Shown: positions 53,633 to 62,553 of the stretch, in pieces | Position numbering within the stretch: position 1 is the stretch's first letter | Layout: each line of letters opens with the position of its first letter | The notes under the pieces: generated by a model | The model's database searches: none | The model's input: only the letters and a program-made list of their open reading frames with translations | What the model was told of the DNA's origin: nothing | Program-made: the position numbers and the translations under genes | DNA from: Nocardioides sp. zg-DK7169 | GTDB taxonomy: Bacteria > Actinomycetota > Actinomycetes > Propionibacteriales > Nocardioidaceae | Reading direction: 5' to 3' | NCBI RefSeq assembly: GCF_013155365.1 | Contig: NZ_JABJRA010000013.1 | Coordinates: forward strand, 62,001 to 126,000 | DNA length: 64,000 bases

Positions 53633-54898
53633 ATGTCCCACCCAGGCGGTGCCCGCGTGCTCGACGAGCTCGACTCCCGGCCGGGCAGCAGCACGTCGCT
53701 GCTGCGCACGGTGGTGGCGGAGGCGATCGGGCCGGCGGGCGGGTGGCTGTCGGCGGCGAGCCTGGTCGCGCTGATGCGCGAGGTGGGCGTGCCCGCCGAG
53801 CGCACGCGCACCGCGCTGACCCGGCTCAAGGCCAAGGGCCTGCTGGAGTCCGAGCAGCGCGAGCGCGGGGCGGGCTACCGCCTCAGCGCCGAGGGCCGGG
53901 CGCAGGTCGCGCGCTCCGAGCGCCGCCTGCACCACCCCCGCGCGATGGCGGCCGGGGACCGGTGGTGCGTCATCTCCTTCTCCGTCCCCGAGAAGGACCG
54001 CGACGTGCGCCACCAGCTGCGCCGCGGCCTGAGCGGCATCGGCTGCGGCACCGTCTCCGGGGCGCTGTGGATCTGCCCCGGGTTCCTCGCCGACGAGGTC
54101 GAGGAGGTCGTCGCCGAGCTCGGTCTCGACGGCCGCGTGACGGTCTTCCTGGTCGACGAGATCCGCGGCACCACCCCGCCCCCGGAGGCGATCGCCCGCT
54201 GGTTCGACCTCGCCGGGCTGCGCGCCGCCCACGAGCAGTTCCTGGCCGCCCACGCCGACGCGCTCACGTCGTACGCCGCGGACCCGACGCCGCGCACTGC
54301 CTTCGCGACCTGGACCCGGGTGCTCGACGCCTGGCGCCCGATCCCCTACCTCGACCCCGGGCTCCCGGCGTTCACGCTGCCCGAGGACTGGCCCGGCCAG
54401 CGCAGCATCGAGCTCTTCCTGCGCCTGCGCGCCGCCCTGCGCGAGCCCGCCACGTCGTACGTCGCCTCGGTGGCCGCCGGCGCGCCCGCCCCCGCGCCGG
54501 CGGTCGTGCACCGGGCGGCCCCCGCGGACGCGGGTGCGGTGCTGACCCGCCTCCACCTGCCCTCGGGCCACCGCCAGGGCATCGCGGTCGGGCCCGACGT
54601 GGCGCCCGAGGTGGTGGCCGCGGCCGCCGAGGTCCTGGCGTGCGCCGGCGCCGACCCGCAGCGGCGACTCGCCACGGTGCGCCCGCGCGTCGGCGAGACC
54701 CGCACCCGCACCGAGGACCTGCGCTGGTTCGTCGAGCGCTACGGCCACGAGTACACCGTCGTGGCCGCCACGTCGGCCGAGGCCGGGGCCGCCCCGACCG
54801 ACGCGGGCCCCGAGGCCGCCCCCGAGGCCGCCCCCGCGCCCGACCCCGCCCTCGTGCGCGCCTGCGCCGCCGCCGGGTGCGCCCTCGTCCTCACCTGA
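53633..54898 (+). CDS. PaaX-like regulator with an extra C-terminal region
   Basis: 421 residues. An N-terminal PaaX winged helix (VALMREVGVPAERTRTALTRLKAKGLLE), central RNA-ligase-like region (WCVISFSVPEKDRDVRHQLR, SGALWICPG) and C-terminal PaaX helices (TRVLDAWRPIPYLDPGLP, EDWPGQRSIELFLRLRAALR) occupy about residues 1-275, the usual whole protein. About 145 residues follow, starting with an Ala-Pro linker and including VLTRLHLPSGHRQGIAVGPD and LRWFVERYGHEYTVVA, then an acidic Ala-Pro tail. PaaX proteins normally bind aryl-CoA ligands; this one faces the ABC-oxidoreductase operon, not paa. Confidence 0.83.
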   Translation: MSHPGGARVLDELDSRPGSSTSLLRTVVAEAIGPAGGWLSAASLVALMREVGVPAERTRTALTRLKAKGLLESEQRERGAGYRLSAEGRAQVARSERRLHHPRAMAAGDRWCVISFSVPEKDRDVRHQLRRGLSGIGCGTVSGALWICPGFLADEVEEVVAELGLDGRVTVFLVDEIRGTTPPPEAIARWFDLAGLRAAHEQFLAAHADALTSYAADPTPRTAFATWTRVLDAWRPIPYLDPGLPAFTLPEDWPGQRSIELFLRLRAALREPATSYVASVAAGAPAPAPAVVHRAAPADAGAVLTRLHLPSGHRQGIAVGPDVAPEVVAAAAEVLACAGADPQRRLATVRPRVGETRTRTEDLRWFVERYGHEYTVVAATSAEAGAAPTDAGPEAAPEAAPAPDPALVRACAAAGCALVLT

Positions 54899-54990
54899 AC
54901 ATGACCGGATCGTGACGATCAACAGATAGACGAAATGTGTTGTGGGAGGGTGGACCCGCCACCTCCGCTCCGCTCCCAGAAGGCCACCTG

Positions 54991-55950
54991 ATGACGCGTC
55001 CAGCCCGCCGGGCCCTGCCCGCCCTGCTCGCCACCCTCCTCGTCGCACCCGCGCTGGCCGCCTGCGGGAGCGACGATGAGCCCGCGCCCACCACGGACCG
55101 CGCCGGCGCGCGGACCCCGCTGCCCGCGACCGACGACAAGCTGCGCGACCTGCTCCCCGCCGACGTCCGCGAGCGCGGCACGCTCGAGCTGGGCGCGCTG
55201 TGGGAGACCCCGCCGGTGATCGGCGTGACCGCGAGCGACACCTCCACCCCGGTGGGCATCGCCCCGGACCTGGCCACCGCGATCGGCGGCCTGCTCGGCC
55301 TCGAGGTCTCCTGGCAGAACCTGCAGTGGCCCGCCCAGCTCCCCGGCGTGCAGTCCGGGTCGGTCGACGCGCTCTTCGGCCAGGTCACCGCGACCGCCGA
55401 GCGCGAGCAGGCCGTAGTGGACCTGGTGCCGTTCCTGGAGAGCACCTTCTCGGTCCTGCTCACCGCCGACGCGGCCGAGGGCGTCACCGGCCTGGCCGAC
55501 CTGTGCGGCACCACCCTCGCCGTCCCGGTCGGCTCGGTGCAGGGCGCCGCCCTGGCCGAGCTCAACGAGGACGAGTGCGCGGGCGACGCCGTCGAGATCG
55601 CGGAGTACCAGGGCGCCACGCTGGCCATCAGCGCGGTCAAGGCCGGCTCCGCGGACGGCTGGATCGACAACACCGTGAGCACCCTGGAGGCCGCCGAGGC
55701 CGACTCCTCCCTCGCCAACGTCGAGCTCGCGCCCAGCGACCTCGCGCCCTCGATCAACGCGATCGCGGTCTCCAAGGAGAGCCCGGAGCTGACCGAGGCC
55801 CTGGTCGGCGCGCTGCGCCGCCTGGCCGAGGAGGGCACGTACGGCGAGGTCCTCGCCGCGCACGGCTTCGAGGCCGCCGCGATCGGCGCCGACGCCCTGC
55901 GCGCCAACCCGATCACCGGCACCGCCGTCGGCGCGACCGCCCGACGATGA
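54991..55950 (+). CDS. Polar-amino-acid-type ABC solute-binding lipoprotein
   Basis: 319 residues from the ATG at 54991 with GAAGG upstream. Signal peptide ends with the lipobox PALAAC, so it is membrane anchored. Family-3 SBP blocks include TPVGIAPDLATAIGGLLGLE and GQVTATAEREQAVVDLVPFL. It starts a seven-gene operon with permease, ATPase and oxidoreductases. Ligand unknown; an amino-acid-like or small organic acid substrate feeding the flavoprotein is inferred. Its last codons include a 14-bp tandem duplication that runs into the permease start. Confidence 0.9.
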   Translation: MTRPARRALPALLATLLVAPALAACGSDDEPAPTTDRAGARTPLPATDDKLRDLLPADVRERGTLELGALWETPPVIGVTASDTSTPVGIAPDLATAIGGLLGLEVSWQNLQWPAQLPGVQSGSVDALFGQVTATAEREQAVVDLVPFLESTFSVLLTADAAEGVTGLADLCGTTLAVPVGSVQGAALAELNEDECAGDAVEIAEYQGATLAISAVKAGSADGWIDNTVSTLEAAEADSSLANVELAPSDLAPSINAIAVSKESPELTEALVGALRRLAEEGTYGEVLAAHGFEAAAIGADALRANPITGTAVGATARR

Positions 55951-55960
55951 CCGCCCGACG

Positions 55961-56857
55961 ATGACCAGCACCGAGCACGCCGCCACCGCCACGGCGCCCG
56001 CCGGCCCCTCCCCCCGTCGTACGCCGCGGCGTCCCGCGCGCCGCCGCGACGTGGTGCCGGTGCGCCACTGGGGCCGCGGGATCGCCACCGCGGTCGTGGT
56101 CCTGCTGGTCGTGCTGACCGGGCGCGCGCTGGTGACCAACCCGCACATCGAGTGGAGCGTCGTCGGCGACTACCTGCTCGACGCCGCGGTGCTCGAGGGC
56201 CTGTGGCTGACGCTGAAGATGACAGCGCTCGGCATGGTCATCGGGCTGGTCCTGGCCGTGCTGGTCGGCGTCATGCGCACCGCGCGCAGCCGCGTCGTCG
56301 CGGCGGTGGCGTGGGCGTGGATCTTCGTCTTCCGCGGCGTGCCCCTCGTGGTGCTGCTCGTGCTGCTCGGCAACCTCGGCCTCTTCGTCACCGACCTGAG
56401 CCTGACCGTCCCGTTCACCGACGTGGAGCTGTGGTCGCGCCCGGTCAAGGAGGTCGTGACGCCGTTCGTCGCCTCGGTGCTCGCCCTGGCCCTCGCGGGC
56501 TCGGGCTACATGGCCGAGGTGGTGCGCTCGGGGCTGATCTCGGTCGGCACCGGCCAGCGCGAGGCGGCCAAGGCACTCGGCCTCGACGAGGCCCGCACGC
56601 TGCGCCTGGTGGTCCTGCCGCAGGCGCTGCGCGTCATCGTGCCGCCGCTCGGCAACGAGCTGGTCGGCATGCTCAAGGCCTCCGCGATCGTCTCGGTGAT
56701 CGCCGGCGGCGACCTGATGACCACTGTGCTCGGCATCTCCGGGGTCACCTTCCGCACCATCGAGATGCTGCTGGTGGCGAGCATCTGGTACCTCCTGGTC
56801 ATCGCGGTCCTCTCCGCCGGCCAGTTCCTCCTCGAGCGCAAGGTGGCGGAGCGATGA
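55961..56857 (+). CDS. Polar-amino-acid-type ABC permease
   Basis: 298 residues. A 30-residue arginine/proline-rich N-terminus precedes about five or six membrane segments, with the permease EAA-like loop [20 protein letters not shown] and [20 protein letters not shown]. Fits the HisMQ/GlnP class, functioning as a dimer with the ATPase encoded next. ATG follows a 14-bp duplication; ancestral spacing was probably a 4-nt overlap. Confidence 0.92.
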   Translation: MTSTEHAATATAPAGPSPRRTPRRPARRRDVVPVRHWGRGIATAVVVLLVVLTGRALVTNPHIEWSVVGDYLLDAAVLEGLWLTLKMTALGMVIGLVLAVLVGVMRTARSRVVAAVAWAWIFVFRGVPLVVLLVLLGNLGLFVTDLSLTVPFTDVELWSRPVKEVVTPFVASVLALALAGSGYMAEVVRSGLISVGTGQREAAKALGLDEARTLRLVVLPQALRVIVPPLGNELVGMLKASAIVSVIAGGDLMTTVLGISGVTFRTIEMLLVASIWYLLVIAVLSAGQFLLERKVAER

Positions 56858-57633
56858 GTGAGACCGACCGGCCGATGATCGAGGCCCGCGGCCTCGACAA
56901 GCACTACGGCCACACCCAGGTCCTGCATGGCGTCGACCTCGACGTGGCCCGCGGCGAGACGGTGTGCGTGATCGGCCCGTCGGGCTCGGGCAAGAGCACC
57001 CTGCTGCGCACCCTCAACCACCTCGAGGACATCTCGGCGGGCTCGATCCGGATCGGCGGCGAGCTGATCGGCTACCGCGAGAAGGGCGGGCGCCTGCACG
57101 AGCTGCGCGAGCGCGAGGCGTGCCGCCAGCGCCTCGACATCGGCATGGTCTTCCAGCACTTCAACCTCTTCGGCCACCTCACCGCGCTGGAGAACGTCGC
57201 GCTCGCCCCGATCAAGGTCAAGCGTGAGAAGCCCCAGCAGGCGCGCGCGTACGCCGCCGAGCTGCTCGCCCGCGTCGGCCTCGCCGGCAAGGAGGACGTG
57301 CACCCCTCGCGGCTCTCGGGCGGCCAGCAGCAGCGGGTCGCGATCGCCCGCGCGATGGCGATGCGCCCGCAGGTGATGCTCTTCGACGAGCCGACCAGCG
57401 CACTCGACCCCGAGCTGGTCGGGGAGGTGCTGGCGGTGATGCGCGACCTCGCCGAGACCGGCGGGATCACGATGGTCGTGGTCACCCACGAGATCGGCTT
57501 CGCCCGCGAGGTCAGCGACCGCGTGGTCTTCATGGACGCCGGCCGCGTCGTCGAGGTCGGCCCGCCCGCACAGGTCCTCGACGCGCCCCGCGAGGAGCGC
57601 ACCCGCGCCTTCCTCTCCGCGGTCCTGCGATGA
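56854..57633 (+). CDS. Polar-amino-acid-type ABC ATPase
   Basis: 259 residues from the ATG overlapping the permease stop. Walker [10 protein letters not shown], signature LSGGQQQR, Walker [13 protein letters not shown] and switch His in VVVTHEIGF are all intact, with the GlnQ/HisP-type [16 protein letters not shown] block. Energises uptake of the ligand bound by the lipoprotein at 54991. Confidence 0.94.
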   Translation: MSETDRPMIEARGLDKHYGHTQVLHGVDLDVARGETVCVIGPSGSGKSTLLRTLNHLEDISAGSIRIGGELIGYREKGGRLHELREREACRQRLDIGMVFQHFNLFGHLTALENVALAPIKVKREKPQQARAYAAELLARVGLAGKEDVHPSRLSGGQQQRVAIARAMAMRPQVMLFDEPTSALDPELVGEVLAVMRDLAETGGITMVVVTHEIGFAREVSDRVVFMDAGRVVEVGPPAQVLDAPREERTRAFLSAVLR

Positions 57634-57701
57634 GCGTCGGGCCGCCCCGACCCGCCCCGCCACATCCCCCTGTTCCCCCGACCCACCCCCAGGAGCCGAC
57701 C

Positions 57702-58949
57702 GTGACCGACGCGCCCGCGCTGCGCACCCCCGACAGCGCCGAGGCGGTGCTCGCCAACGTGCGGGCCCTGCTCCCGCTCGTGGCCGCCGAGAGCGACGCC
57801 GTCGACGCCGCCGCCCGGCTGACCCCGGCGCTGGAGCGGGCGTTCCGCGCGGCGGGCATCCTCCAGATGGCCTTCCCCGCCTTCCGCGGTGGCCTGGAGA
57901 TGACGCTGTCGCAGCAGCTGGAGGTGGTCGCCGAGATCGCCACCGTCGACGCCTCGGCCGGCTGGAACGTCGCCGTGCTCAACGCCGGCGGCTACTACGC
58001 CGCCCGCCTCGGCGACCGCGCGTACGCCGAGCTCTACCCCACCCGCGACCGGCCCACCTCCGGCTCCTTCCACCCCCGCGGCCGGGCCCGGCGCGTCGAG
58101 GGCGGCTACCTCGTCACCGGTCGCTGGGACTGGGGCAGCGGCAGCCTCAGCGCCGACCACGTCGTCGGCAGCGCCGAGGTGTACGACGGGGAGGACCCGG
58201 TCCTCGCCGCGGACGGCCGGCCGCTGCACCTGGGCCTGTGGCTGCCGCGCGAGGCGATCCGGGTGCTCGACAACTGGCAGGTGCTGGGCGTGCGCGGGTC
58301 CGGCAGCACGTCGTACGAGATCACCGAGCCGGCGTTCGTGCCCGAGCACCACAGCTTCGACCGCGACGCGGCGTACGACCAGGGGCGCGACCCGCTCAAC
58401 CGCAGCGTCCGCGTCGCGCACTTCCCGCTCACCGGCGTCGCCCTCGGCGTCGCGCGCCGTCTCGTGCACGAGGCGGCGGCGGTGCTCGCGGCCCGCACCG
58501 CCGGGCGCAGCGCGCGCTCGCTGGACGGCGGCGTGCTGCGCGACCTGGGCACGGCGATGACCGAGGTCGACTTCGCCTTCGCCGGCGTGCGCGACGTCGC
58601 CCGGATCACCGACGAGATCCTCTTCGGCGACCTGGAGCTGACCCCGGTCCACGAGGCGCGGATGACCGCGGCCAACGCCGCGGCGGGCAACACCCTGCGC
58701 CGGGTCGTGGAGCTCGCGACCGAGGTGGCCGGGGCGTCGTACCTGCGCGACACCAGCCCGATGCAGCGGGTGCTGCGCGACGCCCACGGCGCGCTCGCCC
58801 ACACCGGCACCCGCCGCATGCTGCTCGGCGCGCTCGCCGCCGAGGCGCTCGACGCCCCGTCGGCCGGCCTCACCGTGCCCGACGACGCGCGTCACGGCAG
58901 CGGCGCGCTCGGTGTCCTGGAGGCGCTGGCCCCCACGGGAGCGCGGTGA
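57702..58949 (+). CDS. Acyl-CoA-dehydrogenase-fold flavin monooxygenase-like protein (HsaA/DszC type)
   Basis: 415 residues from a GTG at 57702 with AGGAG 6 nt upstream; an ATG at 57630 overlapping the ATPase stop lacks a site and gives a Pro-rich leader. Blocks VEGGYLVTGRWDWGSGSLSADHVV, LDNWQVLGVRGSGSTSYEITE and LRDTSPMQRVLRDAHGALAH are typical of the HsaA/DszC/XiaF group. It should use reduced flavin to oxidise an imported compound. Partner could be the LLM enzyme or HsaB. Confidence 0.87.
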   Translation: MTDAPALRTPDSAEAVLANVRALLPLVAAESDAVDAAARLTPALERAFRAAGILQMAFPAFRGGLEMTLSQQLEVVAEIATVDASAGWNVAVLNAGGYYAARLGDRAYAELYPTRDRPTSGSFHPRGRARRVEGGYLVTGRWDWGSGSLSADHVVGSAEVYDGEDPVLAADGRPLHLGLWLPREAIRVLDNWQVLGVRGSGSTSYEITEPAFVPEHHSFDRDAAYDQGRDPLNRSVRVAHFPLTGVALGVARRLVHEAAAVLAARTAGRSARSLDGGVLRDLGTAMTEVDFAFAGVRDVARITDEILFGDLELTPVHEARMTAANAAAGNTLRRVVELATEVAGASYLRDTSPMQRVLRDAHGALAHTGTRRMLLGALAAEALDAPSAGLTVPDDARHGSGALGVLEALAPTGAR

Positions 58950-59233
58950 GCGAGCCCGGCCCCACGCCGCCCACCCCCCGGGTACGGGTGGTCGTCGACC
59001 GCGCCGACGCGCCGCGCTGCGGCCTGGCCGTCGGCGACGCCTTCGTGATCGACGGCAGCCGACTGGTCGGTGACGGCTCGCCGGTCTGCCCGCTCGCGCT
59101 CAGCGCGGTGGCCTCGGTGCTCGCCGCGCGGCAGTACCCGCTGCCCGCCGACGACTGGCTGGTCCGCAAGCCCTACCTCACCTGCGTCCACGCCGAGGAG
59201 GGCGTGGTGCTGCGGCTGGAGGCGGCGTCGTGA
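58946..59233 (+). CDS. TIGR04076-type small protein (first of a pair)
   Basis: 95 residues from a GTG overlapping the flavoprotein stop (GTGA). Pattern RCGLAVGDAFVIDG, then CPLALSAVAS and YLTCVHAEEGVVLRL matches the TIGR04076 small-protein family (C-x-x-x-x-GDxF ... CP-A ... C). No known activity for the family to my knowledge. Three cysteines remain, which could bind metal. Cotranscribed with a second member. Confidence 0.82.
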   Translation: MSEPGPTPPTPRVRVVVDRADAPRCGLAVGDAFVIDGSRLVGDGSPVCPLALSAVASVLAARQYPLPADDWLVRKPYLTCVHAEEGVVLRLEAAS

Positions 59234-59565
59234 GCCTGCGCGTGCGGTGCACCGTCGAGGCGATGAACTACTCCGCCTGCGGCCTCGCCCTCGGCGACCA
59301 CTTCGACCTCACCTCGACCTCCGTGGAGGTCCCGGAGGGCCGCGAGTTCTGCTACTTCGCGATCGCCGGCGTCATCACCGCGGTGCACGGCCGCCTCGAC
59401 GCCGAGGAGCCGGACGCCTGGCTGCGCTCGCGCCCGCTGCTCGCCTGCCCCGACCCGCCCGAGGCGCTGCACCTGCGCGTCGAGGTCGTCCCCGACCCCG
59501 GCGTACCGACCCGACCCGCTCAGGCCGAGCAGCCCGAACCCGATCGACAGGGAGACCCCCGATGA
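59230..59565 (+). CDS. TIGR04076-type small protein (second of a pair)
   Basis: 111 residues from a GTG overlapping its neighbour (GTGA). It repeats the same pattern: ACGLALGDHFDLTS, FCYFAIAGVITAV and LLACPDPPEALHLRVEV, with an extra acidic tail ending in EQPEPDRQGDPR. The two proteins are paralogous and adjacent, so they may form a heteromeric unit. Stop overlaps the LLM start (ATGA). Confidence 0.82.
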   Translation: MSLRVRCTVEAMNYSACGLALGDHFDLTSTSVEVPEGREFCYFAIAGVITAVHGRLDAEEPDAWLRSRPLLACPDPPEALHLRVEVVPDPGVPTRPAQAEQPEPDRQGDPR

Positions 59566-60569
59566 CCCGACCCGTGACCTTCAGCGTGCGCGTGGGCGGC
59601 CACGGCGTGTGGTCGGTGGTCGACAAGGCGCGCGCCGCCGAGGAGGCGGGCTTCGACCAGGTGTGGACCGGCAACGACTTCCTCGGCGAGCCGGGCCTGG
59701 TCACCCTCGCCGCGATCGCGCTGCGCACCGAGCGGATCCGGTTCGGCTCCGGCGTGCTCGACCCGGTCACGCTGCACCCCGGCCAGCTCGCGACGTACGC
59801 CTCGGGGCTCCAGGAGGTCTCCGGCGGCCGGTTCCTGCTCGGCATCGGCGCCGGCTCGGAGGTCTTCTTCGCCCGCGCCGGGGTCGAGCCCGCCAAGCCC
59901 GCCGTCCGCACCCGCGAGGCGGTCGTCGCCGTGCGCGAGCTGCTCGCCGGCCGCTCGCCCGCGGGCGTCCCAGGCGCGGCGCCCGGCTGGACGCCGCAGG
60001 CGGTGCTGCGCGACCCGCACCCGACCCCGGTATACGTCGGCGGGATGGGCCCGCGGATGCTCGACCTCACCGGCCGGCTCGCCGACGGCGCGCTGCCCCT
60101 GTGCCTGCCCCCGCGCCACGTCCACCACGCGGTCGCCCAGATCGCCGCGGGCGCCGAGAAGGCCGGCCGCAGCATCGAGGACCTCGACGTCGCCGCCTGC
60201 GTGTGGGCGTCGATCTCGGAGGACCGCGACACCGCGCGGCGCCTGCTGGCGCGCCACATCGCGCTCTACAGCGGCTCGCTCGCGCCCGCCGCGCTGGTCG
60301 CCAACGGGCTGGACCCCGAGGAGTTCGCCCGCACCCAGGCCATCCTCGACACCGAGGGCGAGGAGGCCGCCACCGACTCGGTCTCGGAGGCGATGCTGGA
60401 GCTCGGCATCGTCGGCAGCGCCGAGGAGGTCGTCGAGCGCTGCGCCGCGCTGGTCGAGTCGGGCGTGCGCCACCTGTCCTTCGGCCCGCCCCTGGGACCC
60501 GACCCGGTCGCCTCGATCCGCCTGCTCGGCGAGCGGGTGCTGCCGGTGCTGCGCGCCCAGCTCGGCTGA
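59562..60569 (+). CDS. LLM-class F420-dependent oxidoreductase (Mer-like)
   Basis: 335 residues from the ATG with CAGGGAG upstream. Luciferase-like barrel: AAEEAGFDQVWTGNDFLG, RIRFGSGVLDPVTLHP, LLGIGAGSEVFFARAG and VYVGGMGPRMLDLTGRLADG, like methylene-tetrahydromethanopterin-reductase-type F420 enzymes. Last gene of the seven-gene ABC-oxidoreductase operon. Reaction unknown. Confidence 0.9.
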   Translation: MTRPVTFSVRVGGHGVWSVVDKARAAEEAGFDQVWTGNDFLGEPGLVTLAAIALRTERIRFGSGVLDPVTLHPGQLATYASGLQEVSGGRFLLGIGAGSEVFFARAGVEPAKPAVRTREAVVAVRELLAGRSPAGVPGAAPGWTPQAVLRDPHPTPVYVGGMGPRMLDLTGRLADGALPLCLPPRHVHHAVAQIAAGAEKAGRSIEDLDVAACVWASISEDRDTARRLLARHIALYSGSLAPAALVANGLDPEEFARTQAILDTEGEEAATDSVSEAMLELGIVGSAEEVVERCAALVESGVRHLSFGPPLGPDPVASIRLLGERVLPVLRAQLG

Positions 60570-60585
60570 GGCTCGGGCCGCCGGC

Positions 60586-61539
60586 TCAGGGGCGCGCGAG
60601 CACGCGCGCCTCGAAGGCCAGCACGTCGGCGAGCAGCGCCTCGTCCTCGGGCGTCTCCCCGCCGAAGCCGCCGTGCCGCGCGGCCTCCAGCACCCGCAGC
60701 TCGACCGGCACCCCCGCGTCGAGCAGCCGGCGGTGCATCCGCACGGTGGTGGAGAGGAACAGGTCACGGGTCCCGGACTGCAGGAAGGTCGGCGGGAAGC
60801 CGCGGACGTCACCGAGCAGCGGCGAGACCAGCGGGTCCGCCAGGTCCTGGCCGGCGGCGTAGAGCCGGGCCGTCCGCGGCATCGGGGCGAGCAGGTCGAC
60901 CCCGCGCAGCGTGCGGAAGGTGTCGCCGGACTCGGTGAGGTCGAGCGCCGGGCTCAGCAGCACCAGTCCCGCCGGCATCGGCAGGCCCTCCGCGCGGGCG
61001 CGCAGCAGCACAGCCGCGGCGAGGTTGCCGCCGGCGGAGAACCCGTGCACCACGACCCGCGCGGCGTCGTGGCGCTCGAGCGCCGCGGCGTACACCGCGA
61101 GGCAGTCGTCGAGCGGCGCCGGGAACGGGTGGTCCGGCGGCATCCGGTGGTCCACCGCCCAGGTGACCGCGTCGCGCCGGGCGGCGGTCGCGAGGGCGCC
61201 GGCACGCGCCAGGTCGCCGCCGCCGGATACGAACGCGCCGCCGTGCAGGTGCACCACGACCGGCGCACCGTCCGGGTCTGTCAGGTGCCCCGGCACCAGC
61301 TCGTACGTCGTGACGCCCGCGACCTCGCGCCGGGTCGCGCGCACCTCCCCGGGCACGGGGCGGGCGGCGGCGAGCGCGGCGGCGGTCAGCCCGTCGAGCA
61401 ACTCGGCGTACTGCCGCCAGCCGGCGACGTCGTCCACCGCGGGCTCCGGCACGGGTGCGCCGACGGGGCGGGCGAGCACCTCACGCGCCGCCTCGCTCAC
61501 GGACGCGGGCGGCGGGTGGGCCGGTCGGTCCTCCACCAC
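60586..61539 (-). CDS. Alpha/beta-hydrolase, hormone-sensitive-lipase family esterase
   Basis: 317 residues. HSL motifs: VVHLHGGAFVSGGGDLARAG (oxyanion), nucleophile Ser in VHGFSAGGNLAAAV, acid in SGTRDLFLST and His in ARHGGFGGE. It is a paralogue of the KstR2-box-controlled esterase at 18447-19463 but has no such box. Convergent with the LLM gene (17 nt gap). Substrate unknown. Confidence 0.9.
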   Translation of the reverse strand: MVEDRPAHPPPASVSEAAREVLARPVGAPVPEPAVDDVAGWRQYAELLDGLTAAALAAARPVPGEVRATRREVAGVTTYELVPGHLTDPDGAPVVVHLHGGAFVSGGGDLARAGALATAARRDAVTWAVDHRMPPDHPFPAPLDDCLAVYAAALERHDAARVVVHGFSAGGNLAAAVLLRARAEGLPMPAGLVLLSPALDLTESGDTFRTLRGVDLLAPMPRTARLYAAGQDLADPLVSPLLGDVRGFPPTFLQSGTRDLFLSTTVRMHRRLLDAGVPVELRVLEAARHGGFGGETPEDEALLADVLAFEARVLARP

Positions 61540-61564
61540 CGCTCCCGCCTGGCCTCGGCCGGCC

Positions 61565-62464
61565 TCAGCCGCGCCCGGCGGCGCGGACGCGCACCTTGAC
61601 CGCGAGCGGGCGGTGGTCCGAGCGGAGGCCCTCGACCACCTCCTGGCGCGTCGGCACCAGGATCTCGCGGCGCAGCGCCCGGCGCCCGACCATCACGTAG
61701 TCGATGTGCCGCCCGGTGCCGGGGTGGGTGAGCGCCACGGCGTCGTTGCCCCCGAGAACCTGCCAGCTCGAGGCGAGCGAGTCGCGCAGGTGGGCGAACA
61801 TCATCGCCGGGTGCCGCACCTCGAGGTCGACGAAGGCATCGACGTTGAAGTCCCCCACGACGACGGCCTGCCCGGGCGCCCTGGCGATCGCGGCCTCGAG
61901 GCGGTTCCAGTGCTGCTGGGCCCACCGGATCCGCGGCCGCACCGGATGACCCGGGCGGCCCTGGCCCTGCGACTCGATGGTGGGGATGACGTGGTTGTTG
62001 AACACCGACAGCACCCGGCCGGTCGCCTTGTGCCGCAGCGTGACGCGGTTGAAGAACTTGCGCGGCACGTCCTTGCGGTGTCGCTTCAAGGTCGCGGCGC
62101 GGTGCGCCAGGTAGCTCTCGGTCTCCACCAGCTCGAAGGTCGACCGGCGCCACGAGATCGGGTCCTGGCGCGCCTCGCCGGGCGGCACCCAGGTGGCCCA
62201 GCCGTGCTTGCGCAACCGGTGCAGGGCCTTGTCGCGTCCCCACATCTCCTGCCAGCCGATGATGTCGAGGCGCGAGCGGCCGGCCAGCTCGCGGATGTCG
62301 CGGCGCGCCGCCTTCGCGGGCATCTCGCGGAACATGTTGTACGTCGCGACCCAGATCGGCGTCCGCTCGCGCCCCCGCTCGGCCGGCGCGGCGGAGGCTG
62401 CTCCGGGCAGCAGCGACAGCACGATCGCGAGCGACACGACGAGGGCGGCGGCGGTACGGCGCAT
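61565..62464 (-). CDS. Secreted endonuclease/exonuclease/phosphatase-family protein
   Basis: 299 residues. Signal peptide LAIVLSLLPGAASAAP, then the EEP fold: ATYNMFRE, IGWQEMWGR, NNHVIPT, VVVGDFNVDAFVD and SDHRPLAVKV, giving the metal-binding Asn, Glu, Asp/Asn and His set. Secreted phosphodiesterase, nuclease or sphingomyelinase-like activity possible. Context gives no further help. Confidence 0.87.
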   Translation of the reverse strand: MRRTAAALVVSLAIVLSLLPGAASAAPAERGRERTPIWVATYNMFREMPAKAARRDIRELAGRSRLDIIGWQEMWGRDKALHRLRKHGWATWVPPGEARQDPISWRRSTFELVETESYLAHRAATLKRHRKDVPRKFFNRVTLRHKATGRVLSVFNNHVIPTIESQGQGRPGHPVRPRIRWAQQHWNRLEAAIARAPGQAVVVGDFNVDAFVDLEVRHPAMMFAHLRDSLASSWQVLGGNDAVALTHPGTGRHIDYVMVGRRALRREILVPTRQEVVEGLRSDHRPLAVKVRVRAAGRG

Positions 62465-62553
62465 GGTTTCTCCGGGATCGACGGCACGGCCGCTGGCAAG
62501 GTACCCCGCCGCGAGGGGTGCCCCTCGGCGCGCGACAGGCGTTGTATCGGTGG

